61,036 nucleotides of DNA, taken from Planctomycetaceae bacterium. Lineage in GTDB: Bacteria > Planctomycetota > Planctomycetia > Pirellulales > Pirellulaceae. Shown here one piece after another: positions 8,647 to 18,376 of this stretch. Both the position numbers and the translations under genes were made by a program. The stretch is taken from assembly GCA_947463915.1 (NCBI GenBank), contig CANHVO010000007.1, forward strand, positions 1 to 61,036, in the 5' to 3' direction. The notes under the pieces are model-generated. The model did no database searches, was not told the origin of the DNA, and was given only the letters and a program-made list of their open reading frames with translations. The stretch's first letter is position 1. Each line of letters opens with the position of its first letter.

Positions 8647-11580
8647 CTACTTGGCGCCGGCTTGGTTGCCGTCGGGCTCCACCACCGTAAGTATCGATTC
8701 CCCATCAAAAGAAATCGATTGCGTAACACCCGACGGCCAAGCTATCTGCAACTGGCCTTTCGACCTTGCGCCAAGTCCGAAACACATCGTTTGTTCGTTA
8801 GTGCAGTAGAAACCATCGCCGCCGTTCAAATCCATCCTCCTGCGAATTCCTCCCGACTCGACTACCACGTGCGCTCCTGTTGCGCTTCGGTTCGACCTCT
8901 TACCGATCAGTCGAATCGAAAGACTTCGATAGGTAGTGTCGGTTTGGTTTTCAAGCAAAGCCACTTGGCGATCTTGGTGAACCACGATGAAGTCGCGACG
9001 TCCATCGCGATTCCAATCAAGGCTGGCAACGCCACGGCCTAGCTGCTTCTCCTGAAAATAGTCGCCCGATAATTGGCTCGATTCTTGAAAGCGTCCGCTA
9101 CCTTGATTGTGAAACAGTTGAGTTGGCATCTTCCATGGCTCGCCCTTCCAACGGACATCATCGATATGACCATTTGCGACGATCAAATCCAAATTTCCGT
9201 CTAAGTCCAAGTCCGCTGCTTGTGCTCCGAACCCTAGCATGAACTTGGACGGACGACTTAGGCCAGCGGCCTGCGCGTTGTCGGAGAAGTTCATTGAGCC
9301 AAGGTTGGTGTACAAGTTGTTGGACTCATTGTAAAAGTTCGTCACCAACAAATCCGTCTTAAGGTCGCCATTGTAGTCGGCTGCACAAATTCCCATCCCC
9401 GCTTGCGCATGCCCCTCAGGGCTCAAGGCTGTGCCAGATTCGAACGAGATATCCTGAAAGCGTAGTCCACCCAGGTTTTTGAAAAGTTGATTCGGTGTTG
9501 TGTCATTGGCTACATAAAGATCGACCAAGCCGTCATCGTCTAAGTCGGTCGCAACGACACCAAGCCCCTTGGCATCGATCGCTTCAAGTCCACTACCAAT
9601 GGTTGCATCCACAAACACACCATCACCCGCGTTGCGAAAAAGGCGATCTTGCACACCCGTGAAATTCTGTGGATTGCACGTGGCGATGTTGCCATTCGCA
9701 TCGCGGCAAACCCGAATCCCATCGACGTAATTGGTAACATACAAATCGAGGTTTCCATCATTGTCAAAGTCGGCAAGTGCAACACTCGAACTCATTTCCG
9801 ATTCTGTCCAACCACATTGATCCGTCGCGTCCCGAAAAGTCCCATCACCCTGATTCATAAAGAGCCGATTTTTGCCAAAATTGGCGACGACGATGTCAGG
9901 GAATCCGTCGTTGTTAATGTCGCCTGTTGCCGCCCCTTGTGAATAGCCGTTTTCAAGAACTCCAGAACTTTGGGTTACGTTGACAAAACGCTCACCATTC
10001 ACGTTTCGATACAGTTGATCTATCTGACCAAAGTCCGAAGGATTGCTAGGCAAACTGCTTCCTTGCGGGAAGTAGCAGTCAGGCCAGCCGTCACCGTCAA
10101 AATCCAATACACTTACCCCACCTCCCATGGCTTCGATAAGGTACTTTTTGCCTGTGTTTCCATTGAAGTATTGATAGTCCAATCCGACTCGTTCATGAAC
10201 GTCTTCCATGTGCAATCGATTGCCGGGGGGGCTATCGGCCGTTGCAACCGTTGGGTTCGAATCAGCGACGGAAGCAGCCAGCCATTGCTGTATCTCTTTT
10301 TGAACCAAAAGAGGACTTCTTGAGATCGAACTGCCAGCAAATGGAGAGGGGCGACTTGCTCTTGCAACTGCTTTGCTGGCGAAATCGTTTTCTGGATCAA
10401 TTTGGAGAGCTAGGTTCCTCCATCGCTTTGAATCTTCTCCCTGGTTTAACTCGTCGCAAATCGAGGCGATGCGAAACATGGTGTTACCCAATTCGCGATT
10501 GGGCATTCCGACCATCCGGGTGATTACTCCAGTGAGCTGATGCAGTTTGTCGATACTAGCAGCAGCGTCTAGCTGAGGAAGTGCTAATTGAGAGGCAGCG
10601 TTCGATTCGTGCGCAATCCCCAATCGATAACGCGCGTAGCCTGATTCAGGCTGCAGATCAACCGCTTGGCGATAACTGTCGCTTGCGATCTGAAATTGCT
10701 TTTTCGCTTCTGCTAAATTCCCAGCAGCTAGCCACCACCAGTAATCAGGAGGAGAGTCCGCACTCGCAATACTCAGGGTTGAGGTCGCTTCATCCAGCAA
10801 AGATGTTTGCAATTGACCAACCGCTTTGAGCCCAATGAAATGACTTTTCGATGCTATGGTACTCGGCATCACCGAAACCAATTCCTTAGCTTCGTCGGAA
10901 CGCTCAGCCACAATGTAGTACCGCAGCAGCGCGCTCCAGCTCCCCTCATCTTGACGATCACCCGCAACAAATTGAGTCAGGCTAGCGATGGCGTCTTTTT
11001 CATCGATGATAGGCAATCCTGCATCGATTCGCAAAACCATTTCTTCCAATAGAAGTGGTCGACGTTTTTCAATTTGGTCAAGGATGTTCAAGACATCCTT
11101 TCGTCGCAATTGCAGTGTGTACAATCGCAAAACGTGTTCCAATGGTTGAAGACTATCGGTGTTCCGTTTCCAAGCTTCTAAGAAACACGTCTCAGCTTCG
11201 CGTGCCCGATGTAGCTCCAAATGAAGAGTACCTTCCAAGTAACAAGCGTCGCTGCAGAGTTTGTTCAACTGGACAGATAATCGCGCTTTTCGAATGTTCT
11301 GCAGATCCGAAACGGCGTTTTCCCGTTCCCCCATCCGAAGCCAAAGTTTGCTGCGTTCAAATAGAGCTTCGGCATTGTCAGGTTCGGCCTGCAAGATTTG
11401 GTCGAGAACTACACCAGCCTTTGGCACTTGCCCCTGCTCGATCAAACTCCTCGATTCCGACAGCATTGCTGAGGTGTCCAATTTGTTCGTGGGCAAAAAA
11501 AACTGAATTGCAATGACTAAGAAAAGGGATGCAAAAATCGCAATCGACAATAATCTTCGAAGACGGAGGGATTGGAACAT
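8647..11580 (-). CDS. TPR plus CRTAC1-type membrane-anchored protein
   Basis: About 977 residues from ATG 11580; the TTG at 11607 is a weaker candidate. An N-terminal signal anchor (LLSIAIFASLFLVIAIQFF) is followed by about 380 residues of TPR-like helices, starting at LIEQGQVPKAGVVLDQIL with EPDNAEALFERSKLW. FG-GAP units come next, with DFDGDGWPD, DINNDGFPD, DFDNDGNLD, DLDDDGLVD, DYNGDLKTD and DLDLDGNLD. A C-terminal ASPIC/UnbV domain has MCFGLGARSKG and IAWPSG. It combines in one chain the TPR and CRTAC1 modules that are separate genes in the divergent 11764/13503 pair. The 183-bp gap to that pair must hold both promoters. Family function is unknown; an extracytoplasmic binding role is inferred. 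Confidence 0.9.
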   Translation of the reverse strand: MFQSLRLRRLLSIAIFASLFLVIAIQFFLPTNKLDTSAMLSESRSLIEQGQVPKAGVVLDQILQAEPDNAEALFERSKLWLRMGERENAVSDLQNIRKARLSVQLNKLCSDACYLEGTLHLELHRAREAETCFLEAWKRNTDSLQPLEHVLRLYTLQLRRKDVLNILDQIEKRRPLLLEEMVLRIDAGLPIIDEKDAIASLTQFVAGDRQDEGSWSALLRYYIVAERSDEAKELVSVMPSTIASKSHFIGLKAVGQLQTSLLDEATSTLSIASADSPPDYWWWLAAGNLAEAKKQFQIASDSYRQAVDLQPESGYARYRLGIAHESNAASQLALPQLDAAASIDKLHQLTGVITRMVGMPNRELGNTMFRIASICDELNQGEDSKRWRNLALQIDPENDFASKAVARASRPSPFAGSSISRSPLLVQKEIQQWLAASVADSNPTVATADSPPGNRLHMEDVHERVGLDYQYFNGNTGKKYLIEAMGGGVSVLDFDGDGWPDCYFPQGSSLPSNPSDFGQIDQLYRNVNGERFVNVTQSSGVLENGYSQGAATGDINNDGFPDIVVANFGKNRLFMNQGDGTFRDATDQCGWTESEMSSSVALADFDNDGNLDLYVTNYVDGIRVCRDANGNIATCNPQNFTGVQDRLFRNAGDGVFVDATIGSGLEAIDAKGLGVVATDLDDDGLVDLYVANDTTPNQLFKNLGGLRFQDISFESGTALSPEGHAQAGMGICAADYNGDLKTDLLVTNFYNESNNLYTNLGSMNFSDNAQAAGLSRPSKFMLGFGAQAADLDLDGNLDLIVANGHIDDVRWKGEPWKMPTQLFHNQGSGRFQESSQLSGDYFQEKQLGRGVASLDWNRDGRRDFIVVHQDRQVALLENQTDTTYRSLSIRLIGKRSNRSATGAHVVVESGGIRRRMDLNGGDGFYCTNEQTMCFGLGARSKGQLQIAWPSGVTQSISFDGESILTVVEPDGNQAGAK

Positions 11581-11763
11581 GCGATGACCTACTGATTTCG
11601 TCAGCAACTTGTTTTCGGATGGGATTCGCAGAAATCAGCCAGTACGATTCCTGGATTCTCGCTAAAATCTAAATGCAATGAGCTGCCATTCATGCACACG
11701 TTAACCTGGATTTGCTACAAAGCCTAGTAGCACCGCAGCTTATCTCCCTCCCTGAGTTCCCAA

Positions 11764-13506
11764 ATGCATCGACTTCGTTACCTGATCTTGTTTCTTGTGC
11801 TGGCTGGCTGCTCCTCAAAACTTCCTCCGGGCGATCCAACAAAATCAACGGGCACGGACCCCTACCAACAACCCTGTTTGGTCGATATCACCCAATTGTC
11901 GTCGCTCGACTTTGTGCACGACCCAGGGGACTTGGACGGTTTTTCGATGCCGCAAATCATGGGCTCTGGTGCGGCTTTCTTTGACATCGACGGCGATCAA
12001 GATCTCGACTTGCTTTTGATCGGCGGGAAACAACCGGGAGCCAAGGAACGCGCCGGGGGGGATCGACTTTATCGACAAGAGGCAGGCGGGAAATTTGCTG
12101 ACATCACGGAATGGGCTGGAATCGCAACAGGAGGCTACGGAATGGGAGTGGCTGTGGGCGATATCGACAACGACGGTGACCTCGATTTTTTTCTCACCCG
12201 CTACGGTGCTGACCGGCTATTCCAAAATAGAGGCGACGGGAGGTTTGACGACATCACGGAAAAGGCTGGAATCACAAATCTCCAATGGGGGACAGCTGCC
12301 AGCTTTTTTGATTGTGATCGCGATGGCTGGCTCGATTTGTTCATCGCAAATTATGTCGACTTCTACCCGGGAAGCGTATGCGAGGATGGGTCGGGACGCC
12401 GTGACTTTTGCGGCCCAGAATCGCTGGCAGGCACCGTCGGTCGACTCTATCGGAACCTTGGAAAGCCAGCCAACGATTCGGTGCATTCCAAATTTGAGGA
12501 CATTACCGTCCCTTCCGGTATCGCTCGTCGCGTTGGCAAGGGACTTGGCGTGCTCTGCAAGGACTTCAATGGCGATGGAGTAATGGATATCTTCGTCGCT
12601 AACGATGGCGAAGAAAACTTTCTTTGGGTTCAGTACGAAAATCAAATGTTCAGTAACGAAGCTATCCTTCGCGGGGTCGCATTGAATCGGTTCGGCGAGG
12701 CGCAAGCGAACATGGGGGTAGTGTCGGAGGACTTCAACAATGACGGTTTGAATGACCTCTTTGTGACTCACTTGGCCGGAGAATACAACACGCTTTTTCA
12801 AGCGTCCCAGGTCGGACAATTTAGCGACAGGACGGTTGCCGCTGGGCTATCACTAAGCAGTTTGCCGTTTACCGGTTTTGGTGTTGCCGCCGCCGACTTT
12901 GATCACGATGGCGATGTCGATCTGGCGATCGCAAACGGCGGAGTGAAACGCGGACGTCGCGCCGAAACTAAAGACGTCAACGCGTTTTGGAGCGAGTACG
13001 CTCAACGCAATGAATTTTACATTAACGACGGCAAAGGTGGCTTCGAATCTCAGCGACGACTCGGTGGCAGCGACTTCACCGAGCGCACCGAAGTCTCCCG
13101 AAGTCTTATCCATGGCGACGTTGACAATGATGGCGATGTCGACTTCCTCGTCACCAACTGCGCTGGTCCAGCCAGACTCTATCGAAACGATTTTCCAAAG
13201 CTTGGGAATTGGCTAAGCATTTCCGCAATCGATCCACTATTGAAACGGTCTGCCATCGGCGCTGAAATTCAAATCCAAATCGGAAAGCGCGTCATCACTC
13301 GCGACTTGAATCCATCGTCAGGTTACCTAGGCTGCAATGATATGCGAGTTCACGTAGGACTTGGCAAAGCGGCACGTTACGACGCGATTCGAGTTTATTG
13401 GCCCAACGGTGGCATGGAGATCGAGGAGTTCCCTGGCGGAGATAGCAACCAAGCCATCACCGTAAAAAGGGGCAGTGGCCGTATCCTGGCGGGAGATGCA
13501 CGATGA
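11764..13506 (+). CDS. CRTAC1-type lipoprotein
   Basis: 580 residues. Signal peptide and lipobox are MHRLRYLILFLVLAGC (Cys16). FG-GAP units begin near residue 60 (FFDIDGDQDLDLLLIGG) and continue with DIDNDGDLD, DCDRDGWLD, DFNGDGVMD, DFNNDGLND, DFDHDGDVD and DVDNDGDVD. The ASPIC/UnbV domain closes the protein (VHVGLGKAARY, VYWPNGG). A Cys-bearing insert (SVCEDGSGRRDFCGPES) is shared with the 4917 gene. Its stop overlaps the next ATG in an ATGA, so it is translationally coupled to the TPR protein. It is transcribed away from the 8647 gene, suggesting shared control. Likely a lipid-anchored extracytoplasmic protein; ligand unknown. Confidence 0.92.
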   Translation: MHRLRYLILFLVLAGCSSKLPPGDPTKSTGTDPYQQPCLVDITQLSSLDFVHDPGDLDGFSMPQIMGSGAAFFDIDGDQDLDLLLIGGKQPGAKERAGGDRLYRQEAGGKFADITEWAGIATGGYGMGVAVGDIDNDGDLDFFLTRYGADRLFQNRGDGRFDDITEKAGITNLQWGTAASFFDCDRDGWLDLFIANYVDFYPGSVCEDGSGRRDFCGPESLAGTVGRLYRNLGKPANDSVHSKFEDITVPSGIARRVGKGLGVLCKDFNGDGVMDIFVANDGEENFLWVQYENQMFSNEAILRGVALNRFGEAQANMGVVSEDFNNDGLNDLFVTHLAGEYNTLFQASQVGQFSDRTVAAGLSLSSLPFTGFGVAAADFDHDGDVDLAIANGGVKRGRRAETKDVNAFWSEYAQRNEFYINDGKGGFESQRRLGGSDFTERTEVSRSLIHGDVDNDGDVDFLVTNCAGPARLYRNDFPKLGNWLSISAIDPLLKRSAIGAEIQIQIGKRVITRDLNPSSGYLGCNDMRVHVGLGKAARYDAIRVYWPNGGMEIEEFPGGDSNQAITVKRGSGRILAGDAR

Positions 13507-14897
13507 GTAACGAAAAATTTGAAAAAGAAAAACAAATAGATTCACCGGAGCCTACTTCATCCAGTCCTGTTGTGCCGAAAAAGACCGGGAGGCTTTTGCC
13601 TTTATTGTGTTTGCTGTTTGCAGTCGGCGTACTCACTGCCATTTGGTGGATAAGCCAAAACCTCAGTTCAATGGCCAATGTTCCCAAGCCCGATTTTACA
13701 ACCGCCAATAGCAACGTTGCTCTCGCCACGGCCCAACTGCTCAAAGCAGTCGAAGACAAACCAAACTCCGCCGACGCATGGGGAGAGTACGGCGAAATTT
13801 TGATGGCGCACGAATGGAATTCGGAAGCACTGATTTGCTTTGACCAAGCCGCTAAACTCAATCCTAAGGAAATGCGTTGGCCGTACCTGGCTGCTATTTT
13901 GCTTGACCGACAGGAGCCGATTCTCGCTCTCGCTAAGTACGATATCGCAAAGGAGTTGGCTTCAGGATATGCTCCCTTGTGGATGCGCCGGGGCAATACA
14001 CTGCTCGGCCTAAATCGAACCGACGAAGCGGAGTCGTCGTTCAAAAAGGCCTTCGAAGCCGACAAAAACCAGCCGTTCCCGCTCATCGCTTTGGCTCGAA
14101 TTGCCGGTATCCGAGAAGATTGGAAGAATGCAACCGAACTGCTCGAGCAAGCAAAAAACATTGCGCCCAAAAATCGAGAAGTACTCGTCGAATTGACGAG
14201 ATCGCGCATGTTGCTCGGCGTCAATCCGATGCTGGGTCAAGCGGAGCAGTCTGCTATTTTGTCCGGCCAACGCTATGAGACCATTCCTGACGAGATCTAC
14301 AGCGCGATCAACGAGCGCGAGGTGGCGGCTCGCTTTGCTGCCATGCAGGCAGACTCCGCTGCCGCAAAAGGCGATCTGCAGGCCGCAGCCGAGGGCTACG
14401 TTGAGCTGATCAAGCAACGGCCAGAGATGGTGCGGCCGAGACTCAATCTGGCATCGGTGTTTTTGCAATCGGGGCAAGCGCCTCTCGCATTGACTACATT
14501 GAAAGAGGCCGTGCAACTCTTTCCCGAAGATGCACGAGCGCACTACGCGTACAGTTATGCATTAGAAGGTTCACAACAACTCGAAGCAGCCCGACGGGAA
14601 CGCGAAGAAGCCGTTCGATTGAAGCCGGACTTCGCAGAAGCACACTTTGCCCTTGCGATCTCAGCAGAACGCGATGGAGATATAGATCAGGCCATCCAAT
14701 CCTACAGGCTTGCCATCCAAAGCGACGCAAGATTGGCACGGGCCCACTTGGGACTCGGCTTGGCATTGCAAAAGCAAGGCAAACTGGAGCAAGCGGTCGC
14801 AGCCATGGACGCAGCTGTTAGACTGTCTCCGGGAGACCCTGTCCCAAAAGGATACCTCGACAAGGCCAAAGCGCTTTTAGAAAAAAATCGACCCTAA
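13503..14897 (+). CDS. Membrane-anchored TPR protein
   Basis: 464 residues. A charged N-terminus is followed by one membrane span (LLPLLCLLFAVGVLTAIWWI, about 31-50), so most of the chain is extracytoplasmic. About nine TPR units follow (for example AWGEYGEILMAHEWNSEALI, PLWMRRGNTLLGLNRTDEAE and AHLGLGLALQKQGKLEQAV). The start overlaps the CRTAC1 lipoprotein stop by 4 nt. Together the pair mirrors the fused TPR-CRTAC1 architecture of the divergent 8647 gene, which argues that TPR and CRTAC1 parts work in one complex. Function otherwise unknown. Confidence 0.9.
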   Translation: MSNEKFEKEKQIDSPEPTSSSPVVPKKTGRLLPLLCLLFAVGVLTAIWWISQNLSSMANVPKPDFTTANSNVALATAQLLKAVEDKPNSADAWGEYGEILMAHEWNSEALICFDQAAKLNPKEMRWPYLAAILLDRQEPILALAKYDIAKELASGYAPLWMRRGNTLLGLNRTDEAESSFKKAFEADKNQPFPLIALARIAGIREDWKNATELLEQAKNIAPKNREVLVELTRSRMLLGVNPMLGQAEQSAILSGQRYETIPDEIYSAINEREVAARFAAMQADSAAAKGDLQAAAEGYVELIKQRPEMVRPRLNLASVFLQSGQAPLALTTLKEAVQLFPEDARAHYAYSYALEGSQQLEAARREREEAVRLKPDFAEAHFALAISAERDGDIDQAIQSYRLAIQSDARLARAHLGLGLALQKQGKLEQAVAAMDAAVRLSPGDPVPKGYLDKAKALLEKNRP

Positions 14898-15223
14898 TGT
14901 TCTGCCTAAACTTGGGGCTTGTTGATTCGATCCATTTTTCAAATGTATTTCGTTTAACAGTCAGCCGTAGGCGTACTGTCGACGCCGCAAAGTACGCCTT
15001 CGGCTGACTGTTAAACGACTACATCAACAAGCCCCTAGCTCGATTTGGCTTTCTATTTGGCACGCAGCTCAAATCGCTAGATGAACTTGTCTCTACGAAG
15101 TTCGTCGTTACCCTCTACTGCAGCCGAACCTAAACGATTGGTACGGGGTCATTGCTTGCGATGGGCCAGCAACCGCAAAAAGATACATGATAATCGCAAA
15201 CTACCAACAAGATCAAACATTCC
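14898..15223. other. Intergenic region with nested palindromes
   Basis: No gene is supportable. An outer inverted repeat (14914-14926 with 15023-15035, 13 bp) encloses a large palindrome (14951-15017). The remaining 190 bp precede the EamA gene and show no further structure I can support. Confidence 0.6.
14951..15017. repeat. Dispersed palindrome family A, copy 1
   Basis: 27-nt arms (14951-14977 and 14991-15017) with one mismatch and a 13-nt loop; the arm begins CGTTTAACAGTCAGCCG. A second copy lies at 60907-60974, 46 kb away, so this is a dispersed repeat and not a local terminator. A further 13-bp inverted repeat (GGGGCTTGTTGAT) encloses this copy. Confidence 0.92.
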
Positions 15224-16090
15224 ATGAGCTTAAGATTCCTCTTGCAATTGCTGCTCCTGGGGGCAATTTGGGGTGCTTCCTTCCTGTTCATGCGAGTTGC
15301 CGTTGCGGAGTTTACTCCGCTGGCCCTCATCGAAGTCCGTGTGGCCATCGGAGCGATTTTTTTGACCTCCATCTTGGCAATGCAAGGCAAGCTCTCTAGT
15401 TTGCGAGGACGCACCAAGCAATTCTTGATCCTGGGGGCACTCAACTCGGCAATCCCGTTTTCTCTGTTTGCATTCGCTGTAAAACATCAGACCGCAGGCT
15501 TATCTTCGGTTCTCAATTCGACAGCTCCTCTTTTCGGTGCCATCGTGGCTTTCTTGTGGCTGGGAGAACGCCTAAGAGTTATGCAAGTCGTAGGCTTGAT
15601 CTTGGGTTTCTGTGGCGTTGTGATTCTGGCCATGAGCAAGAATACACTTGATGGCAAACTGATTGCTGTTGCTGCCGGATTGCTCGCGGCCATGCTCTAT
15701 GGGGTCGCAGCTCACTATAGCAAACGCAGCTTTCAAGGCTGTCCACCTCTAGCCGTATCAAGCGGTGGCTTAATCGGCGCAACCGTCTTTTTGCTGCCAG
15801 CGATGCCATGGTCCTTGTCTGACCAAGTTCCTAGCTTAAAGGCATGGGCCTGTGCCCTCGCGCTGGGCATTGTGTGCACCGGCGTTGCCTATATCCTTTA
15901 CTTTCGAATGATCGAGCTATATGGAGCCTCGCGAACCATGGTCGTCGCGTATCTCATTCCCATTTTTGGCGTACTCTGGGGGTTTTGGTTTCTAGAAGAA
16001 TCGATCAACACAAGCATGCTCGTTGGTGGCTCCATTGTGCTAGCGGGAACAGTCCTGGTTTCACGCTCGAAAGCAAAAGCGGCTAGCTGA
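15224..16090 (+). CDS. EamA-family (DMT) transporter
   Basis: 288 residues with ten predicted membrane helices in two EamA halves (about 5-135 and 145-280). The first helix carries LLLGAIWGASFLFMRVA. Typical family features are TAGLSSVLNSTAPLFGAIVA in the first half and the second-half counterpart MVVAYLIPIFGVLWGFWFLEE. Family members export metabolites or act as permeases; the substrate cannot be told from sequence. It stands alone between a repeat region and a convergent gene. The reading includes a short signal-like N-terminus and I see no better start. Confidence 0.9.
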   Translation: MSLRFLLQLLLLGAIWGASFLFMRVAVAEFTPLALIEVRVAIGAIFLTSILAMQGKLSSLRGRTKQFLILGALNSAIPFSLFAFAVKHQTAGLSSVLNSTAPLFGAIVAFLWLGERLRVMQVVGLILGFCGVVILAMSKNTLDGKLIAVAAGLLAAMLYGVAAHYSKRSFQGCPPLAVSSGGLIGATVFLLPAMPWSLSDQVPSLKAWACALALGIVCTGVAYILYFRMIELYGASRTMVVAYLIPIFGVLWGFWFLEESINTSMLVGGSIVLAGTVLVSRSKAKAAS

Positions 16091-16171
16091 GCTTAAGAAC
16101 AAATCGGTAATGACAAGGCTAATGCCCAACGGCGAACTGACCGGCAAAACACATGACGACTGGCTTGTTGT

Positions 16172-18376
16172 TTACTTCGACTTTTTTTCTGCGTCCTTCT
16201 TACCAGAGCTTGCTCGGTCATTGAGTAGCCGATTGCCAGACTTTGGTTGTCGGTCCACTTTCGCCGGCGGTTCAGAGCGCGTTGCAGGAGGATTTTCTTG
16301 CCGCCTCGTCTGCGGGAGAACGGGAGGCTTGAAACTGGAAGTTGAGCCAGCAGGAGGCGTAAATGGCGACTTCCGCGTTTCACCTTGAGTATTCGTTCTG
16401 TTGCGAATCTCGGTCAACGGCTGACGATTGCCAAGCGGTGGTTGCGGATTCGGGATTTGAATTTTCGGCGGCTCTGTGCGTCGAGGTTGTTCCGTGTTTC
16501 GGTTTTGATCCAATCGATTGTTTTCTAAACGGTTCGGCTCACCGTTTCTTGCCCCATCAAGCCTTCGAGGAGAATCGAATGTACGCGGTTGATTTGGGAG
16601 CTGTTTTGGGAGTTGATTTGGGAGTTGATTTGGAGGCTGATTCGGGAGTTGATTAAGGGGTTGATTCGGAGTGAAGATGCGGCCCAACGGTGGCGTCCCT
16701 TCGTTGGGCTGCGCGGCCCTCTTGTCGCGATTGCCTTCGCGTTTTGGATCGACGTTTCTCGGAATGGATTCCATGCGGCGAGTCACTTCTGGTGCGATTC
16801 TGCCAGGCTGAAGCGGGGACGAGTTATCCGATCTTAACGGTGGATTGAATCGTTTCGGATCATTCCCCTTCGGGTCAAGATTTCCCGGAAGTTGAATTCC
16901 CAATGGTCTCGCATTTTTGTTGTTGCGAGGATCAATAAGGCCGGCATTCGGCGGCGTGAAGCGAGGCTTTTCAGGCAGCTTGCCAAGCCTGTTGATTAAA
17001 TCGTCACTCCGTTGAGTGAAATCCGACTTAGGCAATGCAAGCGTCGCTATTCCAGGAGTCCCGGTGTTTCGTTCGGTTCGTTCGGATAGTTCACGATCTC
17101 GCGCAAGTTGTTTGTGTGCGCCATCCCGCTTCAAATTGTCCCTTCGATAGTTTTCCGATATCGGTAAGACTCGAAGCCCGCTGCCAATTTTATTGACTTG
17201 ATCGAGCGAGTGAGCCAGTTGGAAAGTTTGGTTGACTAACGAATTCGTTCCAGGCTGACCATTCGCAATAGCCGGTGACCAATTTTGAGCAGGCCGCTTC
17301 TCCGGATGACGATTTAGATCCGTGTAATGGTTTCCATACCAGCGAATCATGTCCTGACCCTGCCTCGCGTTGTAGGCAGAGTAAAATGAAATCAAGGGAT
17401 CGCAAGAGCCTCGTCGCTGATGGTAAGCATACGCAGGGAGGACGTTTCGATTTCCGGCAGACAATCCATAGTAATCGCCAAAAAGATAATGGTTGTATCC
17501 GGGTTGCACGAATAGGTTCTGCAAAACCAGTTGCGAATTCAAGACCACGTTGGGCCGCAAGGACCAACCTGGTCGACTGTACGTCACGCGGGAAACGGAA
17601 ACGGGCGCGAAACAAAGACCTCTCAATGGCAAGCGTTGATCCCAATAGCCAGCGACATAGACGCAACCTCGAGGTGTCCAAACCGTGTGCGATGGCACCC
17701 AAACCAGATCGTCTTGCATAGGATGCCAATAACCCGCACTCCAAGCAAAACCGTTTGACGACTGTGACCAGTTACCAGGAATGTAAAAGTAGTCGGCGCC
17801 CGGTGACGGGCTACTTGGACCATTCTCAAGCGTAGCCGGCGGAGGTGGGAGATAAGCTATGGACTCTGCAATAGCCTCGACCCAAAAGCCTTGAACCCAC
17901 TGCCAACCATCGACGATTTGATGCCAGTAACCTGGGACCCACTGGTGCCCAATCGGTGGGATGCGATAGACGCCACTGATCCAAATAAAGTCATCACGCT
18001 GCTCGTCCCATCCCCAATAGCCCGCGATCCAAATCGCGTCATCGCCATCAGGTCGAAACTCAGGCATTAACTCATTGATAGGAGGTGGCGGCTCAACGGC
18101 AATGACAAGACCAGGCACGGGATCAGCGACGATCGGTTCCGCAAAGGCTTCGTGCAACGGTCCTCGCGTCAACGTTTCGAATTCCCCGTCATCGACCAAT
18201 CTCTCAGTACCTTGCGGGGCCACGGCAATGTCTGCTGCAATCACTTCCAGTCCGGCTTCGTTTTCAACCGGAATCGGCAACTCAATAGGCTCCTGGGAAA
18301 AAACGCTTTGTGTCATCAAGCATGCGAGGCCACAAAGAGTCGTTCGCAAAAAATCACACAAAACAAATTTGAACAT
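16172..18376 (-). CDS. YXWGXW-repeat secreted protein with Pro/Asn-rich tail
   Basis: About 734 residues from ATG 18376, chosen because GGGGA precedes it and it opens a signal peptide (MFKFVLCDFLRTTLCGLACL to VFSQ); the longer reading from 18514 adds 46 residues without a signal. Residues about 80-280 hold repeated Trp/Tyr/Gly motifs of the YXWGXW type (WIAGYWGWDEQ, WVPGYWHQIVDGW, YIPGNWSQSSNGF, WSAGYWHPMQDD, YVAGYWDQRL). The second half is low-complexity, rich in Pro, Asn, Arg and Gln, with a tandem NQLP-type repeat, and ends in Lys-rich sequence. It is probably envelope-associated; the family has no assigned biochemical role. It converges on the EamA gene. Confidence 0.85.
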   Translation of the reverse strand: MFKFVLCDFLRTTLCGLACLMTQSVFSQEPIELPIPVENEAGLEVIAADIAVAPQGTERLVDDGEFETLTRGPLHEAFAEPIVADPVPGLVIAVEPPPPINELMPEFRPDGDDAIWIAGYWGWDEQRDDFIWISGVYRIPPIGHQWVPGYWHQIVDGWQWVQGFWVEAIAESIAYLPPPPATLENGPSSPSPGADYFYIPGNWSQSSNGFAWSAGYWHPMQDDLVWVPSHTVWTPRGCVYVAGYWDQRLPLRGLCFAPVSVSRVTYSRPGWSLRPNVVLNSQLVLQNLFVQPGYNHYLFGDYYGLSAGNRNVLPAYAYHQRRGSCDPLISFYSAYNARQGQDMIRWYGNHYTDLNRHPEKRPAQNWSPAIANGQPGTNSLVNQTFQLAHSLDQVNKIGSGLRVLPISENYRRDNLKRDGAHKQLARDRELSERTERNTGTPGIATLALPKSDFTQRSDDLINRLGKLPEKPRFTPPNAGLIDPRNNKNARPLGIQLPGNLDPKGNDPKRFNPPLRSDNSSPLQPGRIAPEVTRRMESIPRNVDPKREGNRDKRAAQPNEGTPPLGRIFTPNQPLNQLPNQPPNQLPNQLPKQLPNQPRTFDSPRRLDGARNGEPNRLENNRLDQNRNTEQPRRTEPPKIQIPNPQPPLGNRQPLTEIRNRTNTQGETRKSPFTPPAGSTSSFKPPVLPQTRRQENPPATRSEPPAKVDRQPKSGNRLLNDRASSGKKDAEKKSK
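16589..16675. repeat. 12-bp tandem repeat inside the YXWGXW gene
   Basis: About seven copies of a TTGGGAGTTGAT-like unit, degenerate at the edges, read on the minus strand as QLPNQ/PPNQ repeats. Since 12 bp keeps frame, copy-number change would alter length without breaking the gene. Confidence 0.85.

Noticed and set aside
13457-14224. Minus-strand 255-residue reading frame
   Set aside because: Antisense to the coupled TPR gene, which has clear TPR repeats.
16589-16675. CRISPR-like tandem array
   Set aside because: Repeats are 12 bp, without spacers, in frame within a coding gene.
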